Below are positions 33,231 through 44,415 of a stretch of DNA of 64,000 nucleotides, piece after piece. The translations under genes and the position numbers were made by a program. The notes beneath the pieces were generated by a model, which was not told the origin of the DNA, did not search any database, and saw only the letters and a program-made list of their open reading frames with translations. Where the stretch lies: contig OX485803.1 in assembly GCA_950295325.1 (NCBI GenBank), positions 55,691,554-55,755,553 on the forward strand, in the 5' to 3' direction. How positions within the stretch are numbered: the first letter of the stretch is position 1; every line of letters begins with the position of its first letter. Origin of the DNA: Polytrichum commune (taxonomy: Eukaryota; Streptophyta; Polytrichopsida; Polytrichales; Polytrichaceae).

Positions 33231-34247
33231 TTGTAGATATGCTAAGAGCATCTCCACCACTATCGCCACACAAGTCAACTTAGTTTTAGAGGAGCCAAAT
33301 TGAAGAGAAAACTCTATGTTGATGTACGACTACAAAGGCTCATCTAACCCAATCAACACACACACACTATTTGCTTACTGAATTTCAAGGAACACGATAT
33401 TACATATAAAGAAACGATTGGTGTTGTGGGGGTGGTGCCTCTACTAACATTTTTAAATGGCCATCCACTCAATCCTTTACAAGATCCTCTAACATTGCTT
33501 TGGAGTATGAATTGAAGAGCCTGATGTGGCGGCGGTGGTGAATATGCATGAGGACTATAATCAACTCACAACCAATTTTTGAATTGTTTTCACCGACATG
33601 GTAGACTCCCGCTAGCTTTGAGCAAGCATGTACCAGTTGCCATGTAGGGTGGCCATCATAAATTAAATGAAGTAAGTAAATTTACCGGTAATGTTGAGCT
33701 CGAGGTTGGATACATGTCAATTTAGGGTCACGAAGTGAACAATTTTCAAACTGTAAATTTTTCATTTTACAAGGAGGAGGCCCAAGATAAATGGAGCATT
33801 ATGCCTTGAAATTCCCAACCCAACAATGTAGAGGCATACAATCTAATAATATGATACACCACTCCAATGAAAGGTACCCAATTAAAAAGAGTGACCACAT
33901 AAGGCCCACATACAGTACCTTGTCCGAGGTATTTCGATTCTAAAATACTAACCACAATGTGAAACATCACTAATGTGCCTAATTTTGTCATGCCATGCCA
34001 CCTAAGTCACATTTTTATAAGTTGAACCAGTCCAATTTACTTTGACCACCCGTAATTGCCTTGAGACAATATACAACCCAAAGATTACCTTTTAAATTTG
34101 ATTTAACACCAAGATTAGCTTCTAAAACCCCCAAATTTGTCTACTCAAGACCATTTGAGATGAATCAGGAACAAACCATACCAAAGCGTAGAATGTGATA
34201 CCTACCAGGCTCACATATTCTCCAACGTCCCAATTGGGTGAACTTTA
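33231..34247. other. Intergenic, no gene recognised
   Basis: A GAGCATCTCCACCAC-type sequence near 33246 resembles the outer end of some plant PIF/Harbinger-like MITEs, but I found no matching opposite end. No coding region is supported. Confidence 0.4.
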
Positions 34248-34809
34248 AGGGGCACTTTATATTAGGGCCCATTTCTAGGGCCCATTTCCAAACCCTAGGC
34301 ATCAACCAATGAGATGCTTAGATTGCCCAAATGGGCCCTAATATGGCCCACTTCGCAATATAAGTGAGTCGGCCCACTTCTCCTAAAGCTTGCGTGGCGG
34401 GTGACATGGCGGCATTTTGGAGGGAAAAATTTGGGCCGAAGGCAAAAAAATGGGTCGAGGGTTTATGGAGACCCACTTCGCACCTACGGCCCACTTCACC
34501 CAACTTCCGTCATATAGTCATTTATGACTTTATGACTTTATGGTTTTATGGTTTTATGACTTTATGACTTTAGTTCAAGCAAGGGCATAATTCATTTAAG
34601 ACAAAGTGGGCTGTGGATTGGGCCTTCCAATATAAAGTCCCTAGGCCCATTTGGAAGGCCCACTTTAAAGCGGAATTTCCAATTTGGGCCCTACAAGTGG
34701 GCCTATGGACTTTATATTGCAAGGCCCACTCAACGGCCCACTTCAAGTCCAAGTGGGCTCTACTCCAAATGGGCCGGCCGCCAAATGGGCCCTAATATAA
34801 AGCGGCCCT
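34248..34809. mobile_element. Foldback DNA element dense in GGCCCA/TGGGCC motifs
   Basis: The left end is AGGGGCACTTTATATTAGGG then CCCATTT. The reverse complement of the right end is AGGGCCGCTTTATATTAGGG then CCCATTT. The ends are flanked by TA on both sides (34246-34247 and 34810-34811), compatible with a TA target duplication. By eye about 16 GGCCCA or TGGGCC hexamers occur in the 562 bp, in both orientations. Near 34520-34573 a minisatellite of TTTATGAC/TTTATGGT units is present. There is no transposase. Confidence 0.75.
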
Positions 34810-37800
34810 TACTGCAAATAGAAAGATAGCCTCCACTCGTGCCACAAACTGTGTACAGAGTAGCTTATTGGCTTATTCCAGCAACCACAGTATCAAATGT
34901 GACGCCTTGGTCTCAAAAGAAATTATATATATACACAGTTTTGGATTTCTTCATGTAGTGGACTTAATTACCTATGCACCTTCTTGTTCCTATTGCTGAT
35001 CACCTGTTGACCAGGAGCTCAATATATGAGAGTTGCCCTCAAAATTCTCCACTCGCAGGCTTATGGTGGGTTAATTGTATATGGTGAAGACTTCATGTAA
35101 GTTAGACGTGTCTGCAGTGCACACTTTTCGGAGATTTGAAGCCTTCTTTTGGGAGATTTTCGGCACTCAGAGGTTTGAGATACTTGTAAATGTGTGTGTG
35201 TGTGTGTGGAATAAATAGCAGGAATCCAACACTAATTCAGAGTACGTGAGAATTTGTTATGAAGTTTTAAACACGAGATTGTTCTGTCCGTAAATAAGTC
35301 ATGTAGGTCTCTCGTGAATAACGTTTCCATTTTTTAAGTACCCTCCATGTCATTCAAATGTTGGATCCAGTTCACATGTTTTAGATGCTCGTTCATCCCA
35401 ACTAAACCATTTAAAAGATATGTGCAATCTTGAACTTGGATGTGTGAAAATAGGTGAATAGGACAAGGAAAAGAAGTTGGTGGGTGCACCCACTTCCAAA
35501 CCGTGTTATGTGCTGTCCTCGATTTAGTTGCATGGGAGACCTAAATCAGTCACGTTCTAGGTTGATTGCAATTTCTTAGGGTCACTTTACTCTAAAGCTT
35601 GAGGACCCTTGATCCATGAAATACAAAGTATGTGATTAGTCGAGAAGCTGGAGACAGTTCAAGTTCACTTTCCACTAGATTCGGAAGACCTAAGCGACCA
35701 TAGAAAAGTAATTCAATGAGAAATCTACATGACACCAAGTAAGTTTCATGGTCTACTGGGTATTGCCTTAGGCCCATCAAACACATGTGGATCTAGCACA
35801 AAATTAGGGGTTATAATAGAGGCGCCTATTCCCAATCAGGACCCCTTTGGCAATCTATAGCGTACCTCAATTTTGATCAGGTTGGGACTCAAATTCGATT
35901 ACATTGGGACTCAATTTCAATCACACTGGAACCAATAGTGCCATGACACATGTCCCTAGATTTGAGTGGTAGACTGAGGAGGAGTGCGCCGTTTTGGTAA
36001 ACTCTAGGCATTGGTAATTTCTTCATACCAACTTTTGGCTTCAAAAATTCACAGCAAATTCTACTAAAATCATAAAATCACCCCCCAAAAAAATGCAATC
36101 TTCTTGATTTCTATCTTCCTACACGGGACAATTTTACACTGCCTTATGCTTCTCTAAAGTTGGCGCAAAATCTCTTAGGTGATCAGTTATGAGGGTCTTT
36201 ACCTTAATTAATCACAAGCCGCCGCCACATAAACATTACCTCCGTTTGCTTAAAAACTATTGATCTCGTCCATGTTGACATGTACATGACCATAGTGAGC
36301 AGTACAATTGACTTGGTCGACTATGGATGCCTCGACCTTAAATTGTAATAATAAAACTCGAGTCCCAGCCCACAGGGCACTTCCATCATGCCCTATCGAA
36401 GCTTCCATGCATCCATGCAAGTAAGTTCAAAGACGCTGCTGCTTTATAGTTTACATACAAACATGCATGTGAGCTTCCTGGGAAATGGCCCCCATGCGAG
36501 AACCAGATGTGGTTAGGGTACTAGCTACGAGGCAAGCTCCTCGAATGGAGAAAGTCTGCCAGCCCCAAAGGAATCCATCCTTTTTCCTTTCTTTTCTTGC
36601 TTTTTTTTTCTTTTTTTCTTTTCCAAATACGAGTTGTGGTTTTTAAGTATCAAAACACATGTTTGGGGACATAACATTGCACAGCTTCTTGGTAACGTTC
36701 CATGGGACCAGGTATCGTTTGAGCATTATTTTCCTTAGTTGTGGGATTCTCCAGTTATGGGGAGCACTCGTGTTGACTACTGTGAGCTTTTTGACAAGCA
36801 ATTGTAAAGTATCAGAGTTTTTAGTACTATTGTTTTATTTGGAACTTCTTTCTTTGGAAAGAGACCATCATGTAGTTGTTGAGTAATGTTGTGGACTCCC
36901 AACTCTCTCACCTCAACCCGTAACCCCTGACCCATAAACCACTTTTGTAGATGATGTTTTAAAATAAAAAAGCAATTAATCACGAGAGTCTTAACCCATA
37001 GGAAACCTTTTTCTTCTTCTTCCCAAATATGAATTATGGTTCTTCAAACAATTGTTGGGGGGCTTTGAGTTTCTTCATTATTATATAAAACATTGGCAGT
37101 GAGGGAGGCATTATAACATTACTTGGTAATAGGTTCTTGCACCATAGGGCCGGGAATGAAACATGTACAATGCCCCTTGTATGTTGGGGCTCCCTTACAA
37201 AATAAACGATATTCAACTTGAATATTGTTCATTCTTTCACATTGAACCATCAGTCGGGATTTTTTCTAACATGTCTTATTGAAACATTATCGCAAGGTAT
37301 AATATAATATTATGAAGGCCCATTTCTTGGGACCCACGTGGGGCAACGCACTTGCCCAACAGGTCATTGTTGGCGCCACCTTTGTTGGTTGGGAATGAAG
37401 GCATGCAGGAATCAACGTTGAGATTCATGCAAACTCTGCAATGCCTAGGATTACCCTCTCCTTCGGAGATGGAGCTAAGCCGATAAGCTTAGTAATGTTA
37501 TGTTTGCAACATCTTTTAAGAGTGTGTTGAGAGCTTAAAACAAACATGACGTAGTGGAAAAGGGAATGAAAACAGCAGTGCATGTGTTTTTTTTTTTTAA
37601 AAACAAAAATGTCAGATTTGGTTTCAACAATGTTTTTAGGCGGATGATGGACCCACTTTTTCCCACTTCTAATGATTTCTTGGCATATGTGTTTGGCCTA
37701 CAACATCACAATTAAGTATGCAACCATGATCTGTCAAATTGTTATACTCCTTTCCCATGTTTAATGGTATACATGAGCTTATTCTGTAATCTTAACCCAT

Positions 37801-38880
37801 AGAGATGATTCCAGTCACACTTGGCTCAACAGAGATGAACTTAATCGATTCTAAGATCTATAATTTATTTATTTATTAATTAATCCCAAAAAAACAAAAA
37901 CAAAACTCATTTAAAAATCTGAAAACCCAAGGTAATTATGATAATTTCATGACCTTTTTCTATATATATATTCAACAAGTTTGGTGTAACATCGTCATAT
38001 TTGAAAGTTCTATCAAATTAATATTTTTGTCCTCGTTGTTCCAGTGCCTTCCCCCAACTTAAGAACGTTGGAGGCAAGCCTCGACACCTTCTACAATAAC
38101 TCATAATGGAGGCCATCTTCTGAAAGAAGGGCAAAACACCTAATCATTCATCATGGTCAATCATGATTTTGTTTAAGGCTAACACGCTCGCATTCACACC
38201 GGTGTAAAAAGATTAGAGTTTTTCTTTTTCTTTTTCTTTTTCTTTTTTTTCTTGTCATAACATTATTCAGCCATGTGAGTCGGTTCCATGACCCTAGAAT
38301 ATGTTAATTATATTACGTGGGTTCCCCAAACAAAGTAAGAAAATTTGTTATTATTCATACATTCATGCTGACACTTGAAAAATTGGGTGGAGTTATACTC
38401 CCGGCACTATTCACATGATTCATTACCCTCGTATTATTCACTAAAAGTACTATTGATAGCAACACCATCACTGAAAACACTCACATTATTCACAATGTTC
38501 TTACTATTCATACCGGCACTATCCATTATTCAAACTAGCATCCATTTCTTCTTATTTTCTAAATTTCTTCTCATGAAGGTAAGATACCGGAGGCCCATAT
38601 CAAATGCTAAATATAGAATGGAACACATCAGCTAAAAGTAAAACCATGCAGCTGAGTAATGTTATGCTTTCCATCCTTTTACTTTAATTTAAAAGTTAAT
38701 ATGCTAAAAGTAAAAGAACCTGGAATGAGTATATATTGTGCTCGTCAACATACAAGATCCATCACACACACGTTCTCTTTCTTAGAACCTCTTCCTATTC
38801 ATAGGCTTGTAACTCACCTTGCGAGCTATCACTAAACTCAACCTTGGAATGTCTGTAAGAGACCATTCAAACAATCCTTT
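34810..38880. other. Long intergenic stretch, no gene recognised
   Basis: About 4 kb with only short, unsupported frames, T/C-rich tracts near 36580-36640 and 37590-37600, and a (CTTTTT)n run at 38219-38252. Related segments near 36630-36710 and 37020-37140 (AAATA-GA-TT-TGGTT, CATAACATT-C, CTTGGTAA) may be a degenerate duplication. No RNA gene or inverted repeat was convincing. Confidence 0.45.
38219..38252. repeat. (CTTTTT)n microsatellite
   Basis: About five TTTTTC units followed by a poly-T run, in intergenic DNA upstream of the hexokinase gene. Slippage-prone; no function inferred. Confidence 0.85.
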
Positions 38881-39030
38881 GCAGTGTCCGGAGAGATTTT
38901 CGGGCACAATCGATCAAATTCCAAGTGTTTCCAAGTCCAATTAGTTACATGTTGTGCTCTATTGGTTTTTATTTATTTCTCAAACTCAACCAGTTCATCA
39001 GTGGCTAGCAGTTGGTTCTCCCCGATCATC
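38881..39030 (+). repeat. Dispersed repeat family B, copy 3, abutting the hexokinase ATG
   Basis: GGAGAGATTTTCGGGCACAA, CCAAGTGTTTCCAAGTCC, TCTCAAACTCAACC-GTTCAT and a GCAGTTGGTTCTCC end match copies 1 and 2 but with an internal deletion (about 150 against 220 bp). It ends about 28 bp before the hexokinase start codon, so it most likely supplies the leader and possibly the promoter of that gene. Confidence 0.7.
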
Positions 39031-39057
39031 GACTCTTTGTATAGTTGTTATTGTAAC

Positions 39058-40617
39058 ATGATGGTGAAGGCGGCATTGGCATGCGCAGCTGCAGCATGCA
39101 CAGCCGCAGCTGTGCTATTCACACAACGAGTGCGTGTTCGATTGCAAAGAAAGGCAGCACAGAGAATTTTGGAGGAATTTGAAGCAGCTTGTGAAACACC
39201 GACCGAATGCATGCTTCAAGTCGCGGATGCAATGGCGACCGAGATGCACATGGGACTCAATTCACATAGCGGCTCGACACTCAAGATGTTGCCTACGTTT
39301 GTGGATCACTTACCACTTGGGGATGAGAGAGGCGTTTATTATGCCGCGGACTTGGGTGGCACCAACTTCCGTGTGCTCCGTGTGCAATTTGGCGGACTCG
39401 AAGGCCGAGTAATCGAACAAGAATACGAAGAAGTTGCAATCCCTTCCAAACTCATGCTTGGCACGAGCAAGGAGTTGTTCGACTTTATCGCAGACGAGCT
39501 CGCGAGCTTTGTTGCTAGAGAGGGCAATGGGGAATTCGGTAACCCCAGTGGAGATCAAGTGCGAGAAGTAGGCTTCACATTCTCATTTCCTGTCAACCAA
39601 ACAGCTGTGGACAGCGGCACCCTGATGAACTGGACGAAAGGCTTCAAAGTTGATGATGCAATTGGTACAGACGTCGTTGCAGCACTCCAGAGAAGCATTG
39701 ACCACAAGGGCCACAAAATGAAGGTCGTTGCTTTGGTGAATGACACCGTAGGAACTCTTGCAGCCGGGCGTTACTGGAACAAAGATGTGATGGTAGCAGT
39801 CATCTTGGGTACTGGCACGAATGCCTGCTATGTGGAGCGAGGTGACGCAATTCGGAAGCTGGGAGTTGATCATTTAAAATGTGAGCAAATGGTTGTCAAC
39901 ATGGAGTGGGGAGATTTCTGGTCTTCCCATCTGCCATACACCTATGCGGACGATGCATTAGACAAAGAGAGCCTGAACCCTGGTAAAAATCGTTTTGAAA
40001 AACTGATATCCGGCATGTACTTGGGTGACATTGTCCACCGGGTTCTACTCAAAATGGCACAAGAAACTAACTTATTTGGTCTTGAAGCTCCACACAAGCT
40101 AGAGACAACTTTCAGCCTGCAAACACCAGACATGTCTACAATGCATGCGGACGACTCTAGTGACTTAAGAATTGTTGCTGAAGTCCTGCGAGAAGTGTAT
40201 GGAATAAAAAACACTTCACTCGCAACACGCAAGCTTGTGCTCGATGTTTGTGATATAGTATGCCTGCGAGGTGCGAGATTGGCAGCAGCTGGGATTGGAG
40301 GAATATTGAAGAAGATTGGAAAGGATGACCCTACTGCAGAGATTATGGGAAGTCCGTGCAGTGTTGATTCATGGGAGCAATGTCTCCATGAATTTGATGG
40401 CAAAGCATCAGTATACTCAGGAAGCAGGAAAATCGTGGTGGCCATGGATGGCGGCTTGTATGAGCACTATACCAAGTTCAGGAATTACATGCAAGCTGCT
40501 GTTGTTGAGTTGTTAGGTGAACAATCTGAAAAAATCGTCATAGAGCTGTCAAAAGATGGGTCAGGCATTGGAGCAGCTCTCATTGCCGCATCTCATTCGG
40601 AGTTTGTGACAATGTAA
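39058..40617 (+). CDS. HXK: Hexokinase, type B (membrane-anchored), intronless
   Basis: A single uninterrupted frame of 519 residues from ATG 39058 (a second Met follows; a longer frame would need GTG 38884). The N-terminus MMVKAALACAAAACTAAAVL is a hydrophobic anchor typical of type-B plant hexokinases, which sit on mitochondria. Sugar-kinase motifs are intact: DLGGTNFR (98-105), FTFSFP (173-178), NWTKGF (191-196), LVNDTVGTLA with the catalytic Asp 229, GTGTNACYVE (251-260), MEWG (282-285), RFEKLISGMYLG (312-323), MDGGLYEHY (463-471) and DGSGIGAALIAAS (500-512). The usual MEWGNF is MEWGDF and PGEQ is PGKN. The loop at about 420-453 is longer than usual. It phosphorylates hexoses with ATP, and some plant members also sense glucose. 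Plant HXK genes normally have about nine exons, so an intronless copy suggests retroposition; no poly-A tail or target repeat was seen. Confidence 0.93.
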   Translation: MMVKAALACAAAACTAAAVLFTQRVRVRLQRKAAQRILEEFEAACETPTECMLQVADAMATEMHMGLNSHSGSTLKMLPTFVDHLPLGDERGVYYAADLGGTNFRVLRVQFGGLEGRVIEQEYEEVAIPSKLMLGTSKELFDFIADELASFVAREGNGEFGNPSGDQVREVGFTFSFPVNQTAVDSGTLMNWTKGFKVDDAIGTDVVAALQRSIDHKGHKMKVVALVNDTVGTLAAGRYWNKDVMVAVILGTGTNACYVERGDAIRKLGVDHLKCEQMVVNMEWGDFWSSHLPYTYADDALDKESLNPGKNRFEKLISGMYLGDIVHRVLLKMAQETNLFGLEAPHKLETTFSLQTPDMSTMHADDSSDLRIVAEVLREVYGIKNTSLATRKLVLDVCDIVCLRGARLAAAGIGGILKKIGKDDPTAEIMGSPCSVDSWEQCLHEFDGKASVYSGSRKIVVAMDGGLYEHYTKFRNYMQAAVVELLGEQSEKIVIELSKDGSGIGAALIAASHSEFVTM

Positions 40618-41890
40618 TTCTTCTCAGATCTTCAAATTTCCTAGTGATGTTACCAATCTACACAACAGTAAGATGTCCCAATATGCAGGATCTTAGTGTA
40701 AATTGAAGTTGCCACTGCAGCTACCACTTGAATCTGGAAAAACATCAACCACTAACCTGGTTCCTTCAGTGTTGAATTGATAGGTGAGTCCCTGGTATTC
40801 ACTGGTTGAAAGCTTCATGTAGATGACTAACAGTGCAAAGAAGTCGATCTTCATTCTCCATCCAAATCTGCATCTCAACTGACCTTTGCCCTGCATCAAA
40901 ACATGTCTTTTTCTCTCCATATAACAGCATGCTTAGTGAAAAGGGAAGCCTCATGAGCTCCCACCATCCAAATTTTTAAAATTAGCCCTCAAGTACGCCT
41001 CCATGCCGCAGGATGTAGCAACAATCGAGTATAAGTGACTTCAACGTGGCAGATCTAGAAAATAAAGAGTGATCCTCAATAGTAAAACTTGCAGTTCGTG
41101 CCAAAATTGCTTTATAATGGGGACAATATCCCCATTAAATGAAACCACCTATTTACACCTTTAACAGGTCTGTCACAGCTTGTTCACCAAGTTGCCACTT
41201 CTAAAAAATATCTGGTGGTAAATCCACATACTGATGAGCCAAGCTTCAAAATTTTATAGGCTGGTCAAGGTCCTGGAGGTCAAGATCACATGGAAAACCA
41301 CAAGTAACCCATTACAAAATATCCATTCCTCATGGTGGTAAGAGAGTTCTAAAACGCTTGATCACAGCTGAGGCCCTGATACACTACTAAAATAAGACTT
41401 TGAAAAAAGGACTATGACATGAAGAATGCATGAAGTTGCAGAGTGTAATCTCTGCAGATCATGCCATTCCCGAATCACTTGTGGACAAATCATTGGTCTA
41501 CACTCTCACTGCCACTAACTTTGTCACCTATCCCACAGGATAAATATGAACTAAAATCAATGCCTACCTTTGCCAGGAGATCATGAGGTAATCATTTTTA
41601 ATCCGTAGGTCTCAGAAATCCCATCAACAATCCAAATCAAAATTGCCTCCATTGCCCATATACAGGGGGACAAAGGATTGTAAGGTTGCATGAAGTGTAC
41701 ATCTACTTACAAAACATTGCCTTATTGTATCACTGCAAAGCTCTGGTTTGCAGCTACGCAGATCCTTCTAGTCTAATAACACAACACAGTGACAAAATGA
41801 GAACTGACTGCCAGAACTAAAAAGTTTCGTAACAATCCTATTGCACACATGGTAGGAAAAAGGTACGATAATTACATGGGAACTTCCATC
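40618..41890. other. Convergent 3' flanks of hexokinase and syntaxin B
   Basis: The rightward hexokinase and leftward syntaxin B end toward each other here. No coding region, obvious inverted repeat or RNA gene is seen. The distal part is probably the syntaxin B 3' UTR. Confidence 0.5.
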
Positions 41891-43821
41891 TCAAATCACT
41901 TTGGCTGATTTCAGAATTGGGAAGACAATTATGATGGCAAGAATGAGAAGGAGAATGATTCCTATGAATGTCCACTTCCGGGCACTTCTTTGATGAGACT
42001 TCGCAATTCTCAATTGAGTGGTGCCCCGCTCTACATATGAGGCAGATCGATTGACTTGTGCTTCAATGTTGTTCAGTTGCTCACCCTGGGCCTCAACAAG
42101 AACAGCCATGTCCATGAATATTTGATGCAACTCGAGCAGATTCTTCTCAATTTGCTTTACTGAATCGTGCCTTTCTTGTATTTCTCTGATGGTTTCAATG
42201 ACATGTCCACGGCCTTGCTCTTGAATTGCTTTTTGCAAGAATGTCTCACTCTGGCCTGTCTCAATGATGCTTTCAATTGTCTCATCATCAGCTTGTTGCC
42301 CTGTTACAGTATAATATCTGCACACATATAAAACACATTCGTGTCGATTTGGCAGAACATGTGCCTACAACATGGAGATTTTGAGCGCTAAGGTTCATCT
42401 TTTCAAATACATGGTTACATATTTGATGGACCAGAAGTATCAACCATTATATCCCAATTGGTTTTATTTGCAATTCTCCAGCTGCAACAACCATACAACG
42501 TAATACCTGCAAATTACCTGTCCTACTTGCGTGCACTTGTCAGGATGGACATCCTAACTGTAGCCTAATGCGTTTAGAAGGAGAGGGGCAAATCGGAACG
42601 CCTTAGACCCAGTGCATAAGGGAAATTATTGTAATTCCTACATATGTCAGGGCTCCTGGTTTATTGGTGATAAAATTCTTACTATACATAGCACAAGGAG
42701 ACCAATATTCATGTCATGATACAATACAAAGTTCTACCAGCAAGCCCCTCAAATCTAGACCCGTTATTTACCATGTAACAAATCTGCAAGCAACGTGAAT
42801 AGGATATGGTTGTCGTTACAACAGATTACGGAAAACAAAAGCGACAGTTTTATCAAGCTCCTGAGATCAAAAAGTGACAACGTCTTCTCTTTTGCCCTTC
42901 TAAAACTATTAAGACAAATTCGTAGCAAACCTTAAGTTTTGATAATAAGACCAAAATATGCAAACGGCAGTAATTTCAAATAAAACTTTCCCCAACATTC
43001 ATGTTATGATACGTGACAAAGTTCTACTGGCGAAACCCTGAAATCTAAACACATATTTAACATGTAACAAGGCTGTAAGCAACGAGAATAGGAGACTTTT
43101 GTCGGTGGAACAGATCACCGCACAGAAGGTGACGACTTTTATCATCCTTCTGAATTCCAAAGGTGACAATGTCTTCTTTTTTGCACTTCTAAACCCATTA
43201 AGACAATGACTTCGTAGCAAACCTAATGCGTGATGATGATAAGTCTACAACATGCAAACGGCAGAAATTCAACCAAAACTTTCCAAATTCATGAGCAGAA
43301 ACAATTAAGGTGTAGATGGCAAATGACCTGCGCTCGATTGTCTCCTTATACTCGTTCATCATCCTCTCTCGTAAAACCTGGAACTCGCCCATAAGGTCCT
43401 TGAGCTTTTTCCGTTGGTTATTAGTGATACTCATCCTAGTGCGGTCAGTAGGAGTTCCCTCCTCACATCCCTTCACTTTCCTACTGGCGGCATTGCCTTT
43501 ATCAAGATCCTCCAGCTTCGCCTTGATCGACCTGGCAATTTTGTTGACTTGTGCAATGTCCTTGTCCATCCGGTCACGGATGCCTTTCATAGCCTGCGCC
43601 TTGTGCACCCCTTTACTCTCCTCATTCGCTTCCTGGAGCTTCACCAGAAGTTGCTTGATCCTGTCCATGTCCACTTTGATCTTCTCCACTTCGTCGAAAA
43701 ACTTCGTCAGGTCTTGCTCCCCTCCGAAATTCGCCATCTGTGTGCTCGGCCCGCTCTCCAGGTCATCGCCCCCTCGCCCGTTGTTACGGGCCGGATACGT
43801 TTGCGCTAGCAAGTCATTCAT
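41891..43821 (-). CDS. SYP1-family syntaxin B (Qa-SNARE, SYP12-like), 2 exons
   Basis: Exons 43328-43821 (ATG at 43821) and 41891-42317 join in phase 2, the same position as in syntaxin A, giving 306 residues. Visible in order are MNDLLAQ, DDLESGP with QMANF (the SYP12-style MAN motif), Habc helices with FFDEVEKIK and NEESKGVH, GCEEGTPTDRTR, ERRYYTVTG across the junction, SNARE motif [43 protein letters not shown] (layer-zero Q in EAQG), and a C-terminal anchor (FIGIILLLILAIIIVF). It acts in secretory vesicle fusion at the plasma membrane or cell plate with SNAP33/NPSN/VAMP72-type partners. The internal 1.0-kb intron has a 290-bp tandem duplication, and its promoter and first codons are duplicated upstream. 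It keeps the canonical FMDMAVLVE helix better than copy A. Confidence 0.94.
42703..43286. repeat. 290-bp tandem duplication in the syntaxin B intron
   Basis: Unit 1 (42703-42992) and unit 2 (42993-43286) share TTCATGT-ATGATAC, AAAGTTCTAC-GC-A, ATCTA-AC, GGAAAACAAAAG-type, GTGACAA-GTCTTCT, TTAAGACAA, TTCGTAGCAAACCT and GCAAACGGCAG in order, at offsets of 290-294 bp. They fill over half of the intron. Confidence 0.88.
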
Positions 43822-44396
43822 CTTGACCAATTAATCGCACCGATTCCTTTTCTCTAAGAAGGTACCGAAAAGTGAATATAAGCCCTTACGAATTGCCACA
43901 CAGCTCGAAACTCAAACCCTCGAGGTCAAATTGCACACAAACATCAGCAGCTCTGTTTCGAAATTTCCAGCATCCAAAAAGCTCCCAATCCTCCGCGACA
44001 AGAACTTTCCTTAAACCGATGCTTCAAACCCTTAACGATAACTGAAATAGCTGCCGTTTTCGCGATAGCAAATCATTCAACTTCACCAATTGAACGCACC
44101 AATTCAATTCCTCCAACAAGGGAATCGAAACGTGAATATAAACCCTAACGAATTGCCACACAATTTGGAGTAACGTATTGCCTCCTCCAAGCTCGACACT
44201 CAAACCCTCGAGGTCAAATTCATGCACACGAACATCATCAGTCCCGCTTCATAATTTCCAGCAACCCTTCGATGAAATTCTGGCACCACAGAATAAGAAC
44301 AACGAAGCTCCTAAAGACTCCGCCCCAAGGAATTTTCCCTTAGAACCGACGCTCCCAACCCTTAACGACAACCGAAATAGCTGCCGTTTCCACAAT
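43800..44396 (-). repeat. Tandem duplication of syntaxin B start region and promoter
   Basis: Unit 1 (43800-44062) contains the real first codons of syntaxin B and its leader. Unit 2 (44063-44396) repeats TCATTCA-CTT-ACCAATT, GTGAATATAA, ACGAATTGCCACACA, CTCAAACCCTCGAGGTCAAA, TTTCCAGCA and GAAATAGCTGCCGTTT at offsets of 260-330 bp. In the upstream copy the initiator ATG of MNDLL is TTG, so translation should not begin there in that frame. Confidence 0.88.
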
Positions 44397-44415
44397 TCTT
44401 GACAAAATTGGCCAT

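Noticed and set aside
38219-38252. CRISPR-like or regulatory repeat
   Set aside because: Simple hexanucleotide microsatellite; no spacers, and the genome is eukaryotic.
38884-39057. 58-residue N-terminal extension of hexokinase
   Set aside because: It begins at GTG inside a dispersed repeat; the type-B anchor starts at Met 39058. Kept only as a possible non-AUG case in the findings.
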